The notes: generated by a model not told the origin, from the letters alone. A stretch of 64,000 nucleotides of DNA from Pseudomonas sp. P8_229 (GCF_034008635.1 NZ_CP125378.1:1230001-1294000); one strand, 5' to 3'. Shown: positions 40,674 to 49,667, counted from the first letter of the stretch. Numbers and translations: made by a program.

Positions 40674-40892
40674 AGATTGAGACCTCGGCGTGCAAGTGGA
40701 AATCTGTGCCTGAGCTTAGCCACGGAACAGGGCACAGGTGAAGTGCAATTTCTGCCAAAAGCCAAGCGCAGGCGTCCGTCGCGGGATTTTTCCCTGGGCA
40801 AAGCCGCGTGCGCAATTAAATGCCCGATTAGCGGTTGCCATCGACCGGGCGCTCGGCAACACTCTCGTCCCGATCAAGGAAGGAGTGCCATC

Positions 40893-41801
40893 GTGAGCGC
40901 TGTCGATATTTTCCGCATGCTGTCGCTGGCCGCCATCTGGGGCGCGAGCTTCCTGTTCATGCGCATTATTGCGCCGGTGATCGGCACGATTCCGACCGCA
41001 TTCTTTCGCGTGTCGATTGCTGCCGTCGGTCTGCTGGTGATTCTCGGCCTGATGCGCATCAGCTGGGATTTCAAGGGCAAACTGAAAACCGTGATGCTGC
41101 TGGGCGTGATCAACTCGGGGATTCCGGCGACGCTGTATTCGGTGGCGGCGCAAGTGTTGCCGGCCGGTTATTCGGCGATCTTCAATGCCACCACGCCGTT
41201 GATGGGCGTGTTGATTGGCGGGCTGTTTTTCAGTGAAAAGCTCACTGTCGCCAAACTGGCGGGGGTGTTCCTCGGCTTGTTCGGTGTCGGTGTGCTGACG
41301 CGTGCAGGGCCGGTGGCCTTCGACATGCAATTGCTGATGGGCGCCCTCGCCTGCCTGCTTGCCACCACTTGTTATGGTTTCGCCGGATTTCTCACGCGAC
41401 GCTGGCTGGATCATAGCGGTGGGCTCGACAGTCGCCTCTCGGCCGTGGGCAGCATGCTCGGCGCCTCGCTGTTTCTCTTGCCGTTGTTCGGCTACAGCGT
41501 GATCACCGCCCCCCCGGCAAGCTGGGGTGGGTGGAATGTCTGGCTGTCACTGCTGGGTCTGGGGCTGGGTTGCACGGCGTTCGCCTACATCATTTATTTC
41601 CGCCTGCTCAGCTCCATCGGCCCGGTCAAATCGATGACCGTGACCTTCATGATCCCGGCATTCGGCGTGTTGTGGGGAGCGTTGCTGCTGGATGAGCCGT
41701 TGTCGATGGCTCACCTGTATGGCGGGGTGTTGATTGCACTGGCGTTGTGGCTGGTGCTGAAGCCTGCGGTGGTGAAGCCTTCTGCCGCAACAGCCCGATG
41801 A
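40893..41801 (+). CDS. EamA (DMT) family permease
   Basis: From a GTG at 40893 with an AAGGAAGGAG site 7 nt upstream, 302 residues. The frame is open far upstream (to 40236) but that part runs antisense to aceK and is not coding. Ten hydrophobic segments and two EamA repeats are predicted: MLSLAAIWGASFLFMRIIAP opens the first, and MGALACLLATTCYGFAGFL the second. The substrate is unknown; the family exports amino acids, purines or small metabolites. It is divergent from aceK and is followed by a REP pair. Confidence 0.85.
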   Translation: MSAVDIFRMLSLAAIWGASFLFMRIIAPVIGTIPTAFFRVSIAAVGLLVILGLMRISWDFKGKLKTVMLLGVINSGIPATLYSVAAQVLPAGYSAIFNATTPLMGVLIGGLFFSEKLTVAKLAGVFLGLFGVGVLTRAGPVAFDMQLLMGALACLLATTCYGFAGFLTRRWLDHSGGLDSRLSAVGSMLGASLFLLPLFGYSVITAPPASWGGWNVWLSLLGLGLGCTAFAYIIYFRLLSSIGPVKSMTVTFMIPAFGVLWGALLLDEPLSMAHLYGGVLIALALWLVLKPAVVKPSAATAR

Positions 41802-41825
41802 TTTTGCGGCGTTGATCAGTCCGTC

Positions 41826-41912
41826 TTCACGAGCAAGCCTGCTCCCACAGGGTGATGCGCCATTTTCAAATTGGCGCTGACCCTGTGGGAGCGGGCTTGC
41901 TCGCGAAGAGGC
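41826..41912. repeat. REP pair (REPIN)
   Basis: Inverted REP cores TTCACGAGCAAGCCTGCTCC and GGGAGCGGGCTTGCTCGCGA, about 45 bp apart, between convergent EamA genes. Confidence 0.9.
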
Positions 41913-41949
41913 CGGACCAGACACTGGAAATGCCTGGCCCGACTTGCGC

Positions 41950-42816
41950 TTATCCAGCAGATTTACGGAACACAAACGCCAGACCGACAATGATCAACAG
42001 CATCCCCAGTACGCTCAACGCCGCCAGACGATTGCCGAAAATCAGATAGTCCATCACTGCCGTCACCGCCGGCACCAGATAGAACAAACTGGTGACATTC
42101 ACCAGATTGCCCCGGGCGATCAGGCGATACAGCAACAGCGTCGCCAGCACCGACACCACCAGCCCCATCCACAAGACCGGCACGATGAAACCTGCGCCGT
42201 GTTCAAAGTGGAACGGCTGAAACGGCACGAAAATCCCGCACAACAACAGTCCGGCCAGGTACTGCACCGGCAGCGTGCCGAGGGGGTTATCGGTGATGCG
42301 TTTCTGCATGATCGAGCCCAGAGTCATGCTCGCCAGCGCCAGCAGGCCGAACAGCATACCCGCCCAGGACATCCCGGCCAGACCGATCCCCTGGTAAACC
42401 ACCATGATCAGACCCGCCAGGCCCAGCGCCAGACCGAACATCCGGCTCGCCGAGCGCTGGCGCTCCATCAGTACCACGGTGAGGATCGGCTGCACGCCCA
42501 TGATGGTCGCCATCACCCCCGGCGTAACTTTGGTGTTCAGCGCCAGCAGATAGAAAATCTGGTAGGCCCCCAACAGCACCACCCCGGTGGCGATCGCATA
42601 CAGCATCGACCTGCCGCCCTTGGGCAACTTCAATTTGAGCAGGGGCGCCAACAGCAGCAGCCCGCAGAGGGCGATCACAAAACGAATCAGCAGAAAGGCA
42701 AAGGGCGACGCGTGGGCCAGGCCCCATTTGGAGAAGATCGCCCCACTGCTCCACAGCAGAACGAACAGGCTCGTGGACGTCGCCGCGAGCGCGGACTTTT
42801 TCGAAAGGACAAACAT
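41950..42816 (-). CDS. EamA (DMT) family permease
   Basis: Started at ATG 42816 (288 residues), preceded by an AGGTGG ribosome site. About ten membrane segments: STSLFVLLWSSGAIFSKWGL opens the first EamA repeat, and LFGLLALASMTLGSIMQKRI opens the second. The family includes RhaT and RhtA-type exporters; the substrate is unknown. The transcript carries an unusually long leader, about 310 nt, from the promoter at 43133-43162, with a proline-rich candidate leader peptide, so expression may be controlled by translation or attenuation of that peptide. Confidence 0.85.
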   Translation of the reverse strand: MFVLSKKSALAATSTSLFVLLWSSGAIFSKWGLAHASPFAFLLIRFVIALCGLLLLAPLLKLKLPKGGRSMLYAIATGVVLLGAYQIFYLLALNTKVTPGVMATIMGVQPILTVVLMERQRSASRMFGLALGLAGLIMVVYQGIGLAGMSWAGMLFGLLALASMTLGSIMQKRITDNPLGTLPVQYLAGLLLCGIFVPFQPFHFEHGAGFIVPVLWMGLVVSVLATLLLYRLIARGNLVNVTSLFYLVPAVTAVMDYLIFGNRLAALSVLGMLLIIVGLAFVFRKSAG

Positions 42817-42911
42817 GAATACCACCTGTAGTCAGGCAAATAGCCAACTCAGCCGAGGCTGAAATTCAGTAGGTTTTTCTGGCGGGCGCAGGGGTTGGCA
42901 GAGAATGCCGA

Positions 42912-43076
42912 TCAGCCCGAAACGCCAACGCCCGGCGGTGATACGACTGCGCACACCGGCGTGCTACTGACAGGTGGTGGGTAATGACTGATCTGCCTAG
43001 GCTGCTGATTCCCGCACGGCACGACGCCAGCGTTGACCGCTGAATCGACTACCGCGTTGATGAGGGATGCAGGCAT
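42912..43076 (-). CDS. Candidate leader peptide upstream of the EamA gene
   Basis: An open frame of 54 codons (MPASLINAVVDSAVNAGVVP... ending ...GVGVSG) in the 5' leader of the EamA permease gene, 95 bp before its start. It holds a polyproline run (HYPPPV) and Pro-Gly-rich ending (VVSPPGVGVSG), features of ribosome-pausing peptides. A good promoter precedes it and a 7-bp hairpin lies at the expected transcript end. Against: no clear ribosome site precedes the ATG. After the stop, the same frame stays open for 20 codons. The gene-free region otherwise holds nothing I can identify. Confidence 0.4.
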   Translation of the reverse strand: MPASLINAVVDSAVNAGVVPCGNQQPRQISHYPPPVSSTPVCAVVSPPGVGVSG

Positions 43077-43106
43077 TGAGGCTGATCTTTTTTGAGGGGC
43101 TGGAAA

Positions 43107-43124
43107 GTGAATCGCCTGATTCAC
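43107..43124 (-). promoter_or_regulatory. Hairpin at the predicted 5' end of the EamA transcript
   Basis: GTGAATC, 4-nt loop, GATTCAC: a perfect 7-bp stem starting within a few bases of the predicted start site. It may protect the 5' end. Confidence 0.45.
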
Positions 43125-43132
43125 CAGCGCCG

Positions 43133-43162
43133 ACTATAACCAGCGCCCGACATGGATTGCAA
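43133..43162 (-). promoter_or_regulatory. Sigma-70 promoter for the EamA leader transcript
   Basis: On the minus strand, TTGCAA (43157-43162) and TATAGT (43133-43138) are separated by 18 bp. Transcription would begin near 43126, leaving a leader of about 310 nt before the permease ATG. Confidence 0.6.
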
Positions 43163-43227
43163 CGGTTTGTACAAAGGGCCAGCAGGGACAGGCCGAAGAC
43201 AGGCGCATAGGCTGATGAGCAAAGGAT

Positions 43228-43812
43228 ATGCCCATTGATGGAGAGACAGGGAGTGCTCGAGATCACATGCCAAGGGAACGGACGAATTTGCGGTATCAGT
43301 TGTATCGGTCAGAGGCGAGGAAGCAGGCTGCCATCGTCATCCTCCATCTTCAGCGTCAGTTGGAACGTCACGGCTCTACCGCCGTCGATTTATCGAAAGT
43401 TCGTTTCGAGCCTATCGACCAGCAAGCACTGCAAGCATCAACGCTCTGGAGAGACCAGCACTTTTGCTGGAATGAGGTCATTGAGTGGAAGGGGCGGGAG
43501 CCGTTATCTCTGGACATCGCTATCTGGTTTGAAGAAGAGCTTTGCGGGCTGTGTTTCGCAAATCCAAATGCCAGCAAAAACAGAATACGAATCGTGCGTT
43601 TGGAGGGGCGCCCCTACGAATCCCATCCGTTATAAAAACGTATTGGGGCACTGGCGATGATTGTGATTGAACAATACGCCCAGCTCATTGGCAGCAAGGT
43701 TCTCGAAATTCAGGAACCTTTAAGGGGGGCAATTTCCCACTATCAGGAGCTAGGTTTCGGCTTCGACGCTGGAGGCCGCCTTGTCAAAACCTTGGAGAAC
43801 CTAGTATCGTGA
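43228..43812 (+). pseudogene. GNAT-like acetyltransferase gene split by an in-frame stop
   Basis: The frame from 43228 (or ATG 43267) ends at TAA 43633-43635, but the same frame continues without any other stop to TGA 43810-43812, with ATG 43657 inside it. The two pieces read as one protein: the first has CGLCFANPNASKNRIRIVRLEGRPYE, the second VIEQYAQLIGSKVLEIQEPL and YQELGFGF, the classic acetyl-CoA-binding helix and final strand of N-acetyltransferases. The stop falls between them, in the cofactor loop. Either it is a recent nonsense mutation or two half proteins are made. No ribosome site is strong. Identification as GNAT is by pattern only. Confidence 0.6.
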
Positions 43813-44012
43813 AAACTGTTCAATTAACGATCAACACTGGTGGAAAAATGAGCAAATCAACCAAGAAGCCTTCCGCCAGAAAAGACATACTTCCTCGCGG
43901 CAGAAAATCCGGCGAGGTAACGCTCACCACGAGTCAGAGGCGTCTGTTGCAGTTACTGATAACAGGCACTGAAAGCGAAGAGCCAAACGTACTCGCCGCT
44001 GGCCGACTGTAG
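43809..44012 (+). CDS. Small basic protein of unknown function
   Basis: 67 codons from GTG 43809, which overlaps the stop of the GNAT-like frame (GTGA); an ATG at 43848 with a GGTGGA site gives 54 residues and is at least as likely. The N-terminal part of the short form is lysine- and serine-rich (MSKSTKKPSARKDILPRG), then a hydrophobic helix (QRRLLQLLITG). I recognise no domain. The coupling to the broken acetyltransferase gene and a terminator directly downstream suggest a real two-gene unit. Confidence 0.5.
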   Translation: MKTVQLTINTGGKMSKSTKKPSARKDILPRGRKSGEVTLTTSQRRLLQLLITGTESEEPNVLAAGRL

Positions 44013-44027
44013 ACTTATCTGCATACA

Positions 44028-44056
44028 AAAAAACCGCTCACAAGGAGCGGTTTTTT
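44028..44056. terminator. Bidirectional intrinsic terminator
   Basis: AAAAAACCGCTC, 5-nt loop, GAGCGGTTTTTT. It ends the small-gene cluster on the plus strand and lpxO on the minus strand. Confidence 0.92.
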
Positions 44057-44073
44057 AGTTATAGCGTCCAGCC

Positions 44074-45012
44074 TCAACCAAACAGCCAATACCCCAACAG
44101 CGTCAGCACCACCACTGCCAGAATTGGCCGCAGGATGCGGTAGGCCTTGGGATTGCGACGTTTCCACTGTTTGACCACGCCGCTGAACTTGTCACTGAAA
44201 TTCTTGCTCCACGCATAGGCCTGGTTGATCCCGCCGACGCGCTCATCATCAAGGTTCTGCGGAGCGGTGGCACGGCCCAGCCAGGCACTGATGGCGCGGT
44301 TGATTCGGGTCATCAGGCGGTTGCGCAGCGGGCGTTCGACGTCGCAGAACAGGATGACGCGGGTCTGTTCGGTTTCGTTCTTGACCCAGTGCACGTAAGT
44401 CTCGTCGAACATCACGTCTTCACCGTCACGCCAGGCGTAGACCTGACCGTCAACGAAGATCCGGCAATCGTCGGAGTTAGGCGTCGACAGGCCCAGGTGA
44501 TAACGCAGGGAACCGGCAAACGGATCGCGGTGCGGGTTCAGGTGGCTGCCACCCGGCAACAGCGCGAACATCGCGCCTTTGACGTTGGGAATCGCACTGA
44601 CCAGCGCCACCGTTTTCGGGCACAGGGTTTCGGCCGACGGCAGCGGTTTGTCGTACCACTTGAGGTAGAAACGCTTCCAGCCCTTCTTGAAGAAGGAACC
44701 GAAACCGGCGTCATTGTTCTTCTCGGCGGCGCGGATGTAGCCCTCGTCGAACAAGTGCATGGCCTCGTCGCGAATGGTTTCCCAGTTGTCGCGCAGCACA
44801 TCCAGTTCCGGAAACTTGCTGCGATCCAGATACGGTTTGGACGGCACACCGGAGAACAGGTACATCAGGGCGTTATACGGAGCGAACAGCGCCGAGTGGT
44901 TGACGAACTGACGCAGGACCGGCAAACGCGCCTTGCCGCGCAAATGCACATAGAGGATGCTGCCCACAAACAGCAGCAACACCAACACCTTGGCGGCTAA
45001 CGAAAAGGTCAT
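44074..45012 (-). CDS. lpxO: Fe(II)/2-oxoglutarate lipid A hydroxylase LpxO
   Basis: Hydroxylates the secondary acyl chain of lipid A at the 2-position. Started at ATG 45012 (312 residues). An N-terminal membrane anchor (LAAKVLVLLLFVGSILYVHL) and a C-terminal hydrophobic segment (ILAVVVLTLLGYWLF) bracket the aspartyl/asparaginyl beta-hydroxylase domain. The iron ligands are in GGSHLNPHRDPFAGSLRYHL and in FDETYVHWVKNETEQTRVIL. It ends at the terminator shared with the small-gene cluster. Confidence 0.9.
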   Translation of the reverse strand: MTFSLAAKVLVLLLFVGSILYVHLRGKARLPVLRQFVNHSALFAPYNALMYLFSGVPSKPYLDRSKFPELDVLRDNWETIRDEAMHLFDEGYIRAAEKNNDAGFGSFFKKGWKRFYLKWYDKPLPSAETLCPKTVALVSAIPNVKGAMFALLPGGSHLNPHRDPFAGSLRYHLGLSTPNSDDCRIFVDGQVYAWRDGEDVMFDETYVHWVKNETEQTRVILFCDVERPLRNRLMTRINRAISAWLGRATAPQNLDDERVGGINQAYAWSKNFSDKFSGVVKQWKRRNPKAYRILRPILAVVVLTLLGYWLFG

Positions 45013-45196
45013 CAACGACTCCTTGAATAAAGACAACGCTGCGCAATGCCCTTTACCCGGCATGGCAGCCGGCCATGATAAACACTACCGGCCTCGGGAA
45101 AAACCCGCCCAACCCAAGATTCAGTGTTAAGAATTGCGCAATAAAGCATTTATTAGCATAACGATCCTGAACCCCGGCTGATCTGAATCAATTGGC

Positions 45197-46171
45197 TTAC
45201 TGCTGATTCTCCTGTTCGGTGAACAGATCGCTGAACAGCATGCTCGACAGATAACGCTCGCCGGAGTCCGGCAGAATCACCACGATGGTCTTGCCCTGCA
45301 TCTCCGGGGTCTCTGCCAGTCGCACCGCTACAGCCATTGCTGCGCCGCAAGAGATACCGCACAAGATCCCCTCTTCCTGCATCAATCGCAGCGCCATGGC
45401 CTTGGACTCGTCGTCGGTGACCTGCTCAACGCGGTCGACCATCGACAAATCGAGGTTCTTCGGCACGAAACCGGCGCCAATCCCCTGGATCTTGTGTGGG
45501 CTCGGCTTGATCTCTTCGCCCGCCAGCGCCTGGCTGATCACCGGCGAGGACACCGGCTCCACCGCCACCGACAGAATCGGTTTGCCCTGGGTATTCTTGA
45601 TATACCGCGAAACGCCGGTGATGGTTCCGCCGGTGCCGACGCCAGCCACCAGTACATCCACGGCGCCATCGGTGTCGTTCCAGATTTCCGGACCGGTGGT
45701 TTTTTCGTGAATCGCCGGGTTGGCCGGGTTATCGAACTGCGATGGCATGAAGTAGTTGTCGGTATCGCTGGCAACGATTTCGGCAGCCTTCTCGATCGCG
45801 CCTTTCATGCCCTTGGCTGGTTCAGTCAGGACCAGTTCTGCACCCAGCGCCTTGAGCACCTTGCGCCGCTCGATACTCATCGAGGCCGGCATGGTCAACA
45901 TCAACTTGTAGCCACGGGCCGCCGCGACAAAGGCCAGGCCGATGCCGGTATTGCCGGAGGTCGGCTCGACGATGGTCATGCCCGGCTTGAGTTTGCCGCT
46001 GCTTTCGGCATCCCAGATCATGTTCGCGCCGATCCGGCACTTGACCGAATAACCGGGGTTGCGCCCCTCGATCTTGGCCAGGATGGTCACGCCACGCGGC
46101 GCGATGCGGTTGATCTGCACCAACGGCGTGTTGCCGATGGAATGGGCGTTGTCAGCAAAAATACGGCTCAT
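45197..46171 (-). CDS. cysK: Cysteine synthase A (O-acetylserine sulfhydrylase)
   Basis: Makes L-cysteine from O-acetylserine and sulfide. 324 residues. [20 protein letters not shown] opens it; the PLP-site region [20 protein letters not shown] holds the Schiff-base lysine, and the loop [11 protein letters not shown] binds substrate. [14 protein letters not shown] binds the phosphate. It is longer than the CysM at 21464 and has the SVKCR form of CysK. Whether it pairs with CysE cannot be told; no serine acetyltransferase gene is near. Confidence 0.95.
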   Translation of the reverse strand: MSRIFADNAHSIGNTPLVQINRIAPRGVTILAKIEGRNPGYSVKCRIGANMIWDAESSGKLKPGMTIVEPTSGNTGIGLAFVAAARGYKLMLTMPASMSIERRKVLKALGAELVLTEPAKGMKGAIEKAAEIVASDTDNYFMPSQFDNPANPAIHEKTTGPEIWNDTDGAVDVLVAGVGTGGTITGVSRYIKNTQGKPILSVAVEPVSSPVISQALAGEEIKPSPHKIQGIGAGFVPKNLDLSMVDRVEQVTDDESKAMALRLMQEEGILCGISCGAAMAVAVRLAETPEMQGKTIVVILPDSGERYLSSMLFSDLFTEQENQQ

Positions 46172-46298
46172 GGCTGGGTCCTTATGCAGCGTTGAATTCA
46201 GCCTTCCACGGTATGCCTGTTGCCTGACGCAGTCCAGTCAGGTCGAACGTCTGCGCCGCGCAACAGTCAATCGCTTACATCGTTCGGGAATTGCCGCC

Positions 46299-47375
46299 AT
46301 GAAGCGTCGCTATAGCTGGCCATTAGGGATTTTTGCCGTCGTCGTTGTGGTGCTGGTCGCCCTGCACATCGCCCTGCCCTACGTGGTACGCGACTACCTG
46401 AACGACAAACTGGCGGACATGGGCGATTACCGGGGTCAGATCACCGACGTCGATCTGGCCTTGTGGCGCGGGGCCTACAAGATCAACGGGCTGAAAATCG
46501 TCAAGGTCGACGGCAAGGTGCCGGTGCCGTTCGTCAACGCACCGCTGATCGATCTGGCGGTCAGTTGGCACTCGCTGTGGTACGACCATGCCGTGGTGGC
46601 GCAGGTGAAGTTCTTCAATCCCGAGGTCAACTTCGTCGATGGCGGCCCCAACAAGCAGAACTCCCAGACCGGTAAAGGCACCGACTGGCGCGCGCAACTC
46701 AGTAAATTGCTGCCGATCACCCTCGACGAGGTGCAGATTCACGACGGCAAAATCAGCTTCCGCAACTTCAGCTCCAATCCACCGGTGAACATGAATGCCA
46801 CCAAGGTCGAGGCCAGCATCTACAACTTGACCAACGTGGTCGACAAACAGGGCAAACGCGATGCCCGCTTCGAAGGCAAGGCCCTGCTCCTGGGGCATGC
46901 ACCACTGGAAACCACCGCCACCTTCGACCCGCTGAGCAATTTCGAAGACTTCCAGTTCCGCCTGCGCGCCCGCGACATCGAACTCAAGAGCATGAACGAC
47001 TTCGCCTCGGCCTACGGCAAGTTCGACTTCAATGCCGGCCACGGCGACGTGGTGATCGAAGCCCAGGCGAAAAAAGCCCAGGTCAACGGCTACATCAAGC
47101 CGCTGCTGCGTGACGTCGAAGTTTTCAACTGGCAGCAGGACGTGGAAAACAAGAACAAGAGCATCTTCCGCTCGGTCTGGGAGGCACTGGTGGGCGGCAC
47201 CGAAAACGTGTTGAAGAACCAGGCGAAAAACCAGTTCGCCACCAAAGTCGAACTCAGCGGCAACGTGCACCAGCAAAATATCAGCGCGTTCGAAGCGTTT
47301 TTGCAGATTTTGCGCAATGGCTTCATCCAGGCCTTCAATGCGCGGTATGAGCGGCCGAAGCCAGATGCGGGCTAG
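46299..47375 (+). CDS. DUF748 domain-containing AsmA-like protein
   Basis: From ATG 46299, 358 residues; the upstream frame to 46059 is antisense to cysK. An N-terminal membrane anchor (WPLGIFAVVVVVLVALHIAL) is followed by a beta-rich part: VDLALWRGAYKINGLKIVK and FVNAPLIDLAVSWHSL, then repeated beta-strand segments. This is the DUF748/AsmA-like layout, a family now linked to lipid transport across the periplasm or to envelope integrity. Single gene; it is divergent from cysK and not clearly in an operon. Confidence 0.8.
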   Translation: MKRRYSWPLGIFAVVVVVLVALHIALPYVVRDYLNDKLADMGDYRGQITDVDLALWRGAYKINGLKIVKVDGKVPVPFVNAPLIDLAVSWHSLWYDHAVVAQVKFFNPEVNFVDGGPNKQNSQTGKGTDWRAQLSKLLPITLDEVQIHDGKISFRNFSSNPPVNMNATKVEASIYNLTNVVDKQGKRDARFEGKALLLGHAPLETTATFDPLSNFEDFQFRLRARDIELKSMNDFASAYGKFDFNAGHGDVVIEAQAKKAQVNGYIKPLLRDVEVFNWQQDVENKNKSIFRSVWEALVGGTENVLKNQAKNQFATKVELSGNVHQQNISAFEAFLQILRNGFIQAFNARYERPKPDAG

Positions 47376-47504
47376 TTTTTGACGTTTGGGCTGCTTCGCA
47401 GCCATCGGCGATGAATCCCCTCGCCACCAGGGCGATGTCTGGCCCCGGGCCGAAACCGAGTCAACATGTGACGCCCCATTCAGAGACTGAATAAGCCGTC
47501 TGCG

Positions 47505-47534
47505 TTCACAGTCGACCGGGCTGCGCGTTATAGT
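47505..47534 (+). promoter_or_regulatory. Sigma-70 promoter of the MoxR/VWA pair
   Basis: TTCACA (47505-47510) and TATAGT (47529-47534) at 18-bp spacing, 68 bp upstream of the MoxR ATG. Confidence 0.65.
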
Positions 47535-47602
47535 CGGGGCATCCGATTTTTTCGCCCCCGCCCTGCCCGTGCAGGTCGGCGTTACCGTTCGAGGATTAGC
47601 AG

Positions 47603-48448
47603 ATGAAGTTCGAAGGCACCCAGGCCTACGTCGCCACCGATGACCTGAAGCTGGCGGTCAACGCCGCCATCACCCTGGAGCGGCCGCTGCTGGTCAAGGG
47701 CGAACCAGGCACCGGCAAGACCATGCTCGCCGAGCAACTGGCCGAATCGTTTGGCGCCAAGCTGATCACCTGGCACATCAAGTCCACCACCAAGGCTCAC
47801 CAGGGTCTGTATGAGTACGATGCGGTCAGCCGTCTGCGCGACTCGCAACTGGGCAACGAAAAAGTCCACGACGTGCGCAACTACCTGAAGAAAGGCAAAC
47901 TCTGGGAGGCTTTCGAGTCCGAAGAGCGGGTCATTCTGCTGATCGACGAGATCGACAAGGCCGACATCGAGTTCCCCAACGACCTGCTGCAAGAACTCGA
48001 CAAGATGGAGTTCTACGTTTACGAGATCGACGAGACCATCAAGGCCAGGAAGCGCCCGATCATCATCATTACCTCCAACAACGAGAAAGAGCTGCCGGAC
48101 GCCTTCCTGCGCCGCTGCTTCTTCCACTACATCGCCTTCCCGGACCGTACCACCCTGCAGAAAATCGTCGACGTGCACTACCCGGATATCAAGAAGGATC
48201 TGGTCAGCGAAGCGCTGGACGTGTTCTTCGACGTGCGCAAGGTGCCGGGCCTGAAGAAGAAGCCGTCGACCTCGGAACTGGTCGACTGGCTGAAGCTGCT
48301 GATGGCCGACAACATCGGCGAAGCGGTACTGCGCGAACGTGATCCGACTAAAGCCATTCCGCCACTGGCCGGCGCGCTGGTGAAGAACGAGCAAGACGTG
48401 CAATTGCTTGAGCGTCTGGCGTTCATGAGCCGTCGCGGCACCCGCTAA
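47603..48448 (+). CDS. MoxR-family AAA+ ATPase
   Basis: 281 residues. Walker A VKGEPGTGKT near residue 31, Walker B VILLIDEIDKAD near 111, sensor 1 region RPIIIITSNNEKELPDAF and the arginine-finger segment RRCFFHYIAFPD. MoxR proteins work with von Willebrand A domain partners as chaperones, inserting metals or remodelling complexes. The partner gene is 12 bp downstream. The substrate of this pair is not known; it sits alone, not next to a recognisable dehydrogenase or metal enzyme gene. Confidence 0.93.
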   Translation: MKFEGTQAYVATDDLKLAVNAAITLERPLLVKGEPGTGKTMLAEQLAESFGAKLITWHIKSTTKAHQGLYEYDAVSRLRDSQLGNEKVHDVRNYLKKGKLWEAFESEERVILLIDEIDKADIEFPNDLLQELDKMEFYVYEIDETIKARKRPIIIITSNNEKELPDAFLRRCFFHYIAFPDRTTLQKIVDVHYPDIKKDLVSEALDVFFDVRKVPGLKKKPSTSELVDWLKLLMADNIGEAVLRERDPTKAIPPLAGALVKNEQDVQLLERLAFMSRRGTR

Positions 48449-48460
48449 GAGGCTGCTGCC

Positions 48461-49639
48461 ATGTTGCTCAACCTGTTCAATGAAATGCGTGCAGCCAAGG
48501 TGCCGGTGTCGGTACGCGAGCTGCTCGACCTGATCAACGCGCTGAAACAGCGCGTGACCTTCGCCGACATGGACGAGTTCTACTACTTGTCGCGGGCGAT
48601 TCTGGTGAAGGACGAACGCCATTTCGACAAGTTCGACCGCGCGTTCGGCGCCTACTTCAATGGCCTGGAAAAACTCGACGACCACCTGCAGGCGCTGATT
48701 CCCGAAGACTGGTTGCGCAAGGAGTTCGAGCGTTCGCTGACCGATGAGGAACGCGCGCAGATCCAGTCCCTCGGTGGCCTGGACAAGCTGATCGAAGAGT
48801 TCAAGAAGCGTCTGGAAGAACAGAAGGAACGCCACGCCGGCGGCAACAAATGGATCGGCACCGGCGGCACCAGCCCGTTCGGCTCTGGCGGTTTCAACCC
48901 GGAAGGCATTCGGGTCGGCGATGCCGGCAAGCGTCAGGGAAAAGCAGTCAAGGTCTGGGATCAGCGCGAGTACAAGAACCTCGACGACTCGGTGGAACTG
49001 GGTACGCGCAACATCAAGGTCGCTCTGCGTCGTCTGCGCAAATTCGCCCGTCAGGGTGCGGCGGAAGAGCTGGACATCGACGGCACCATCGACCACACCG
49101 CGAAGGACGCCGGCCTGCTGAACATCCAGATGCGTCCCGAGCGACGCAACACGGTGAAGCTGTTGCTGCTGTTCGACATCGGCGGCTCGATGGACGCGCA
49201 CGTGAAGATCTGCGAGGAGCTGTTCTCGGCCTGCAAGACCGAGTTCAAGCATCTGGAGTATTTCTACTTCCACAACTTCGTTTATGAATCGGTGTGGAAG
49301 AACAACATGCGCCGCACCTCCGAGCGCACCTCGACCCAGGATTTGCTGCACAAGTACGGCGCCGACTACAAAGTGATCTTCATCGGCGACGCCGCCATGG
49401 CGCCCTACGAAATCACCCAGGCCGGCGGCAGCGTCGAGCACTGGAACGAAGAGCCGGGTTATGTGTGGATGCAGCGCTTCATGGAGAAGTACAAGAAGCT
49501 TATCTGGATCAATCCATATCCGAAGGACACGTGGGGCTATACCTCGTCGACCAATATCGTGCGGGATTTGATCGAGGATCAGATGTATCCGTTGACGTTG
49601 CGTGGACTTGAGGAAGGGATGCGGTTTTTGTCCAAATAA
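48461..49639 (+). CDS. VWA-domain protein (CoxE-like), partner of MoxR
   Basis: 392 residues. An N-terminal alpha-helical part (MLLNLFNEMRAAKVPVSVRELL) is typical of CoxE-like proteins. The metal-ion-dependent adhesion site is FDIGGSMDAHV (Asp239), a DxGxS variant of the canonical DxSxS, with KVIFIGDAAMAPYE further on. A glycine-rich linker (GTGGTSPFGSGGFNPEG) lies mid-protein. It is cotranscribed with the AAA+ gene. Target unknown. Confidence 0.92.
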   Translation: MLLNLFNEMRAAKVPVSVRELLDLINALKQRVTFADMDEFYYLSRAILVKDERHFDKFDRAFGAYFNGLEKLDDHLQALIPEDWLRKEFERSLTDEERAQIQSLGGLDKLIEEFKKRLEEQKERHAGGNKWIGTGGTSPFGSGGFNPEGIRVGDAGKRQGKAVKVWDQREYKNLDDSVELGTRNIKVALRRLRKFARQGAAEELDIDGTIDHTAKDAGLLNIQMRPERRNTVKLLLLFDIGGSMDAHVKICEELFSACKTEFKHLEYFYFHNFVYESVWKNNMRRTSERTSTQDLLHKYGADYKVIFIGDAAMAPYEITQAGGSVEHWNEEPGYVWMQRFMEKYKKLIWINPYPKDTWGYTSSTNIVRDLIEDQMYPLTLRGLEEGMRFLSK

Positions 49640-49667
49640 TTTTCGCTCTCCGAACGGACGCCATCGC

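Noticed and set aside
43657..43812. Independent 51-codon gene after the acetyltransferase fragment
   Set aside because: It is in the same frame as the upstream fragment and looks like its C-terminal half, so I treat it as part of a split gene.
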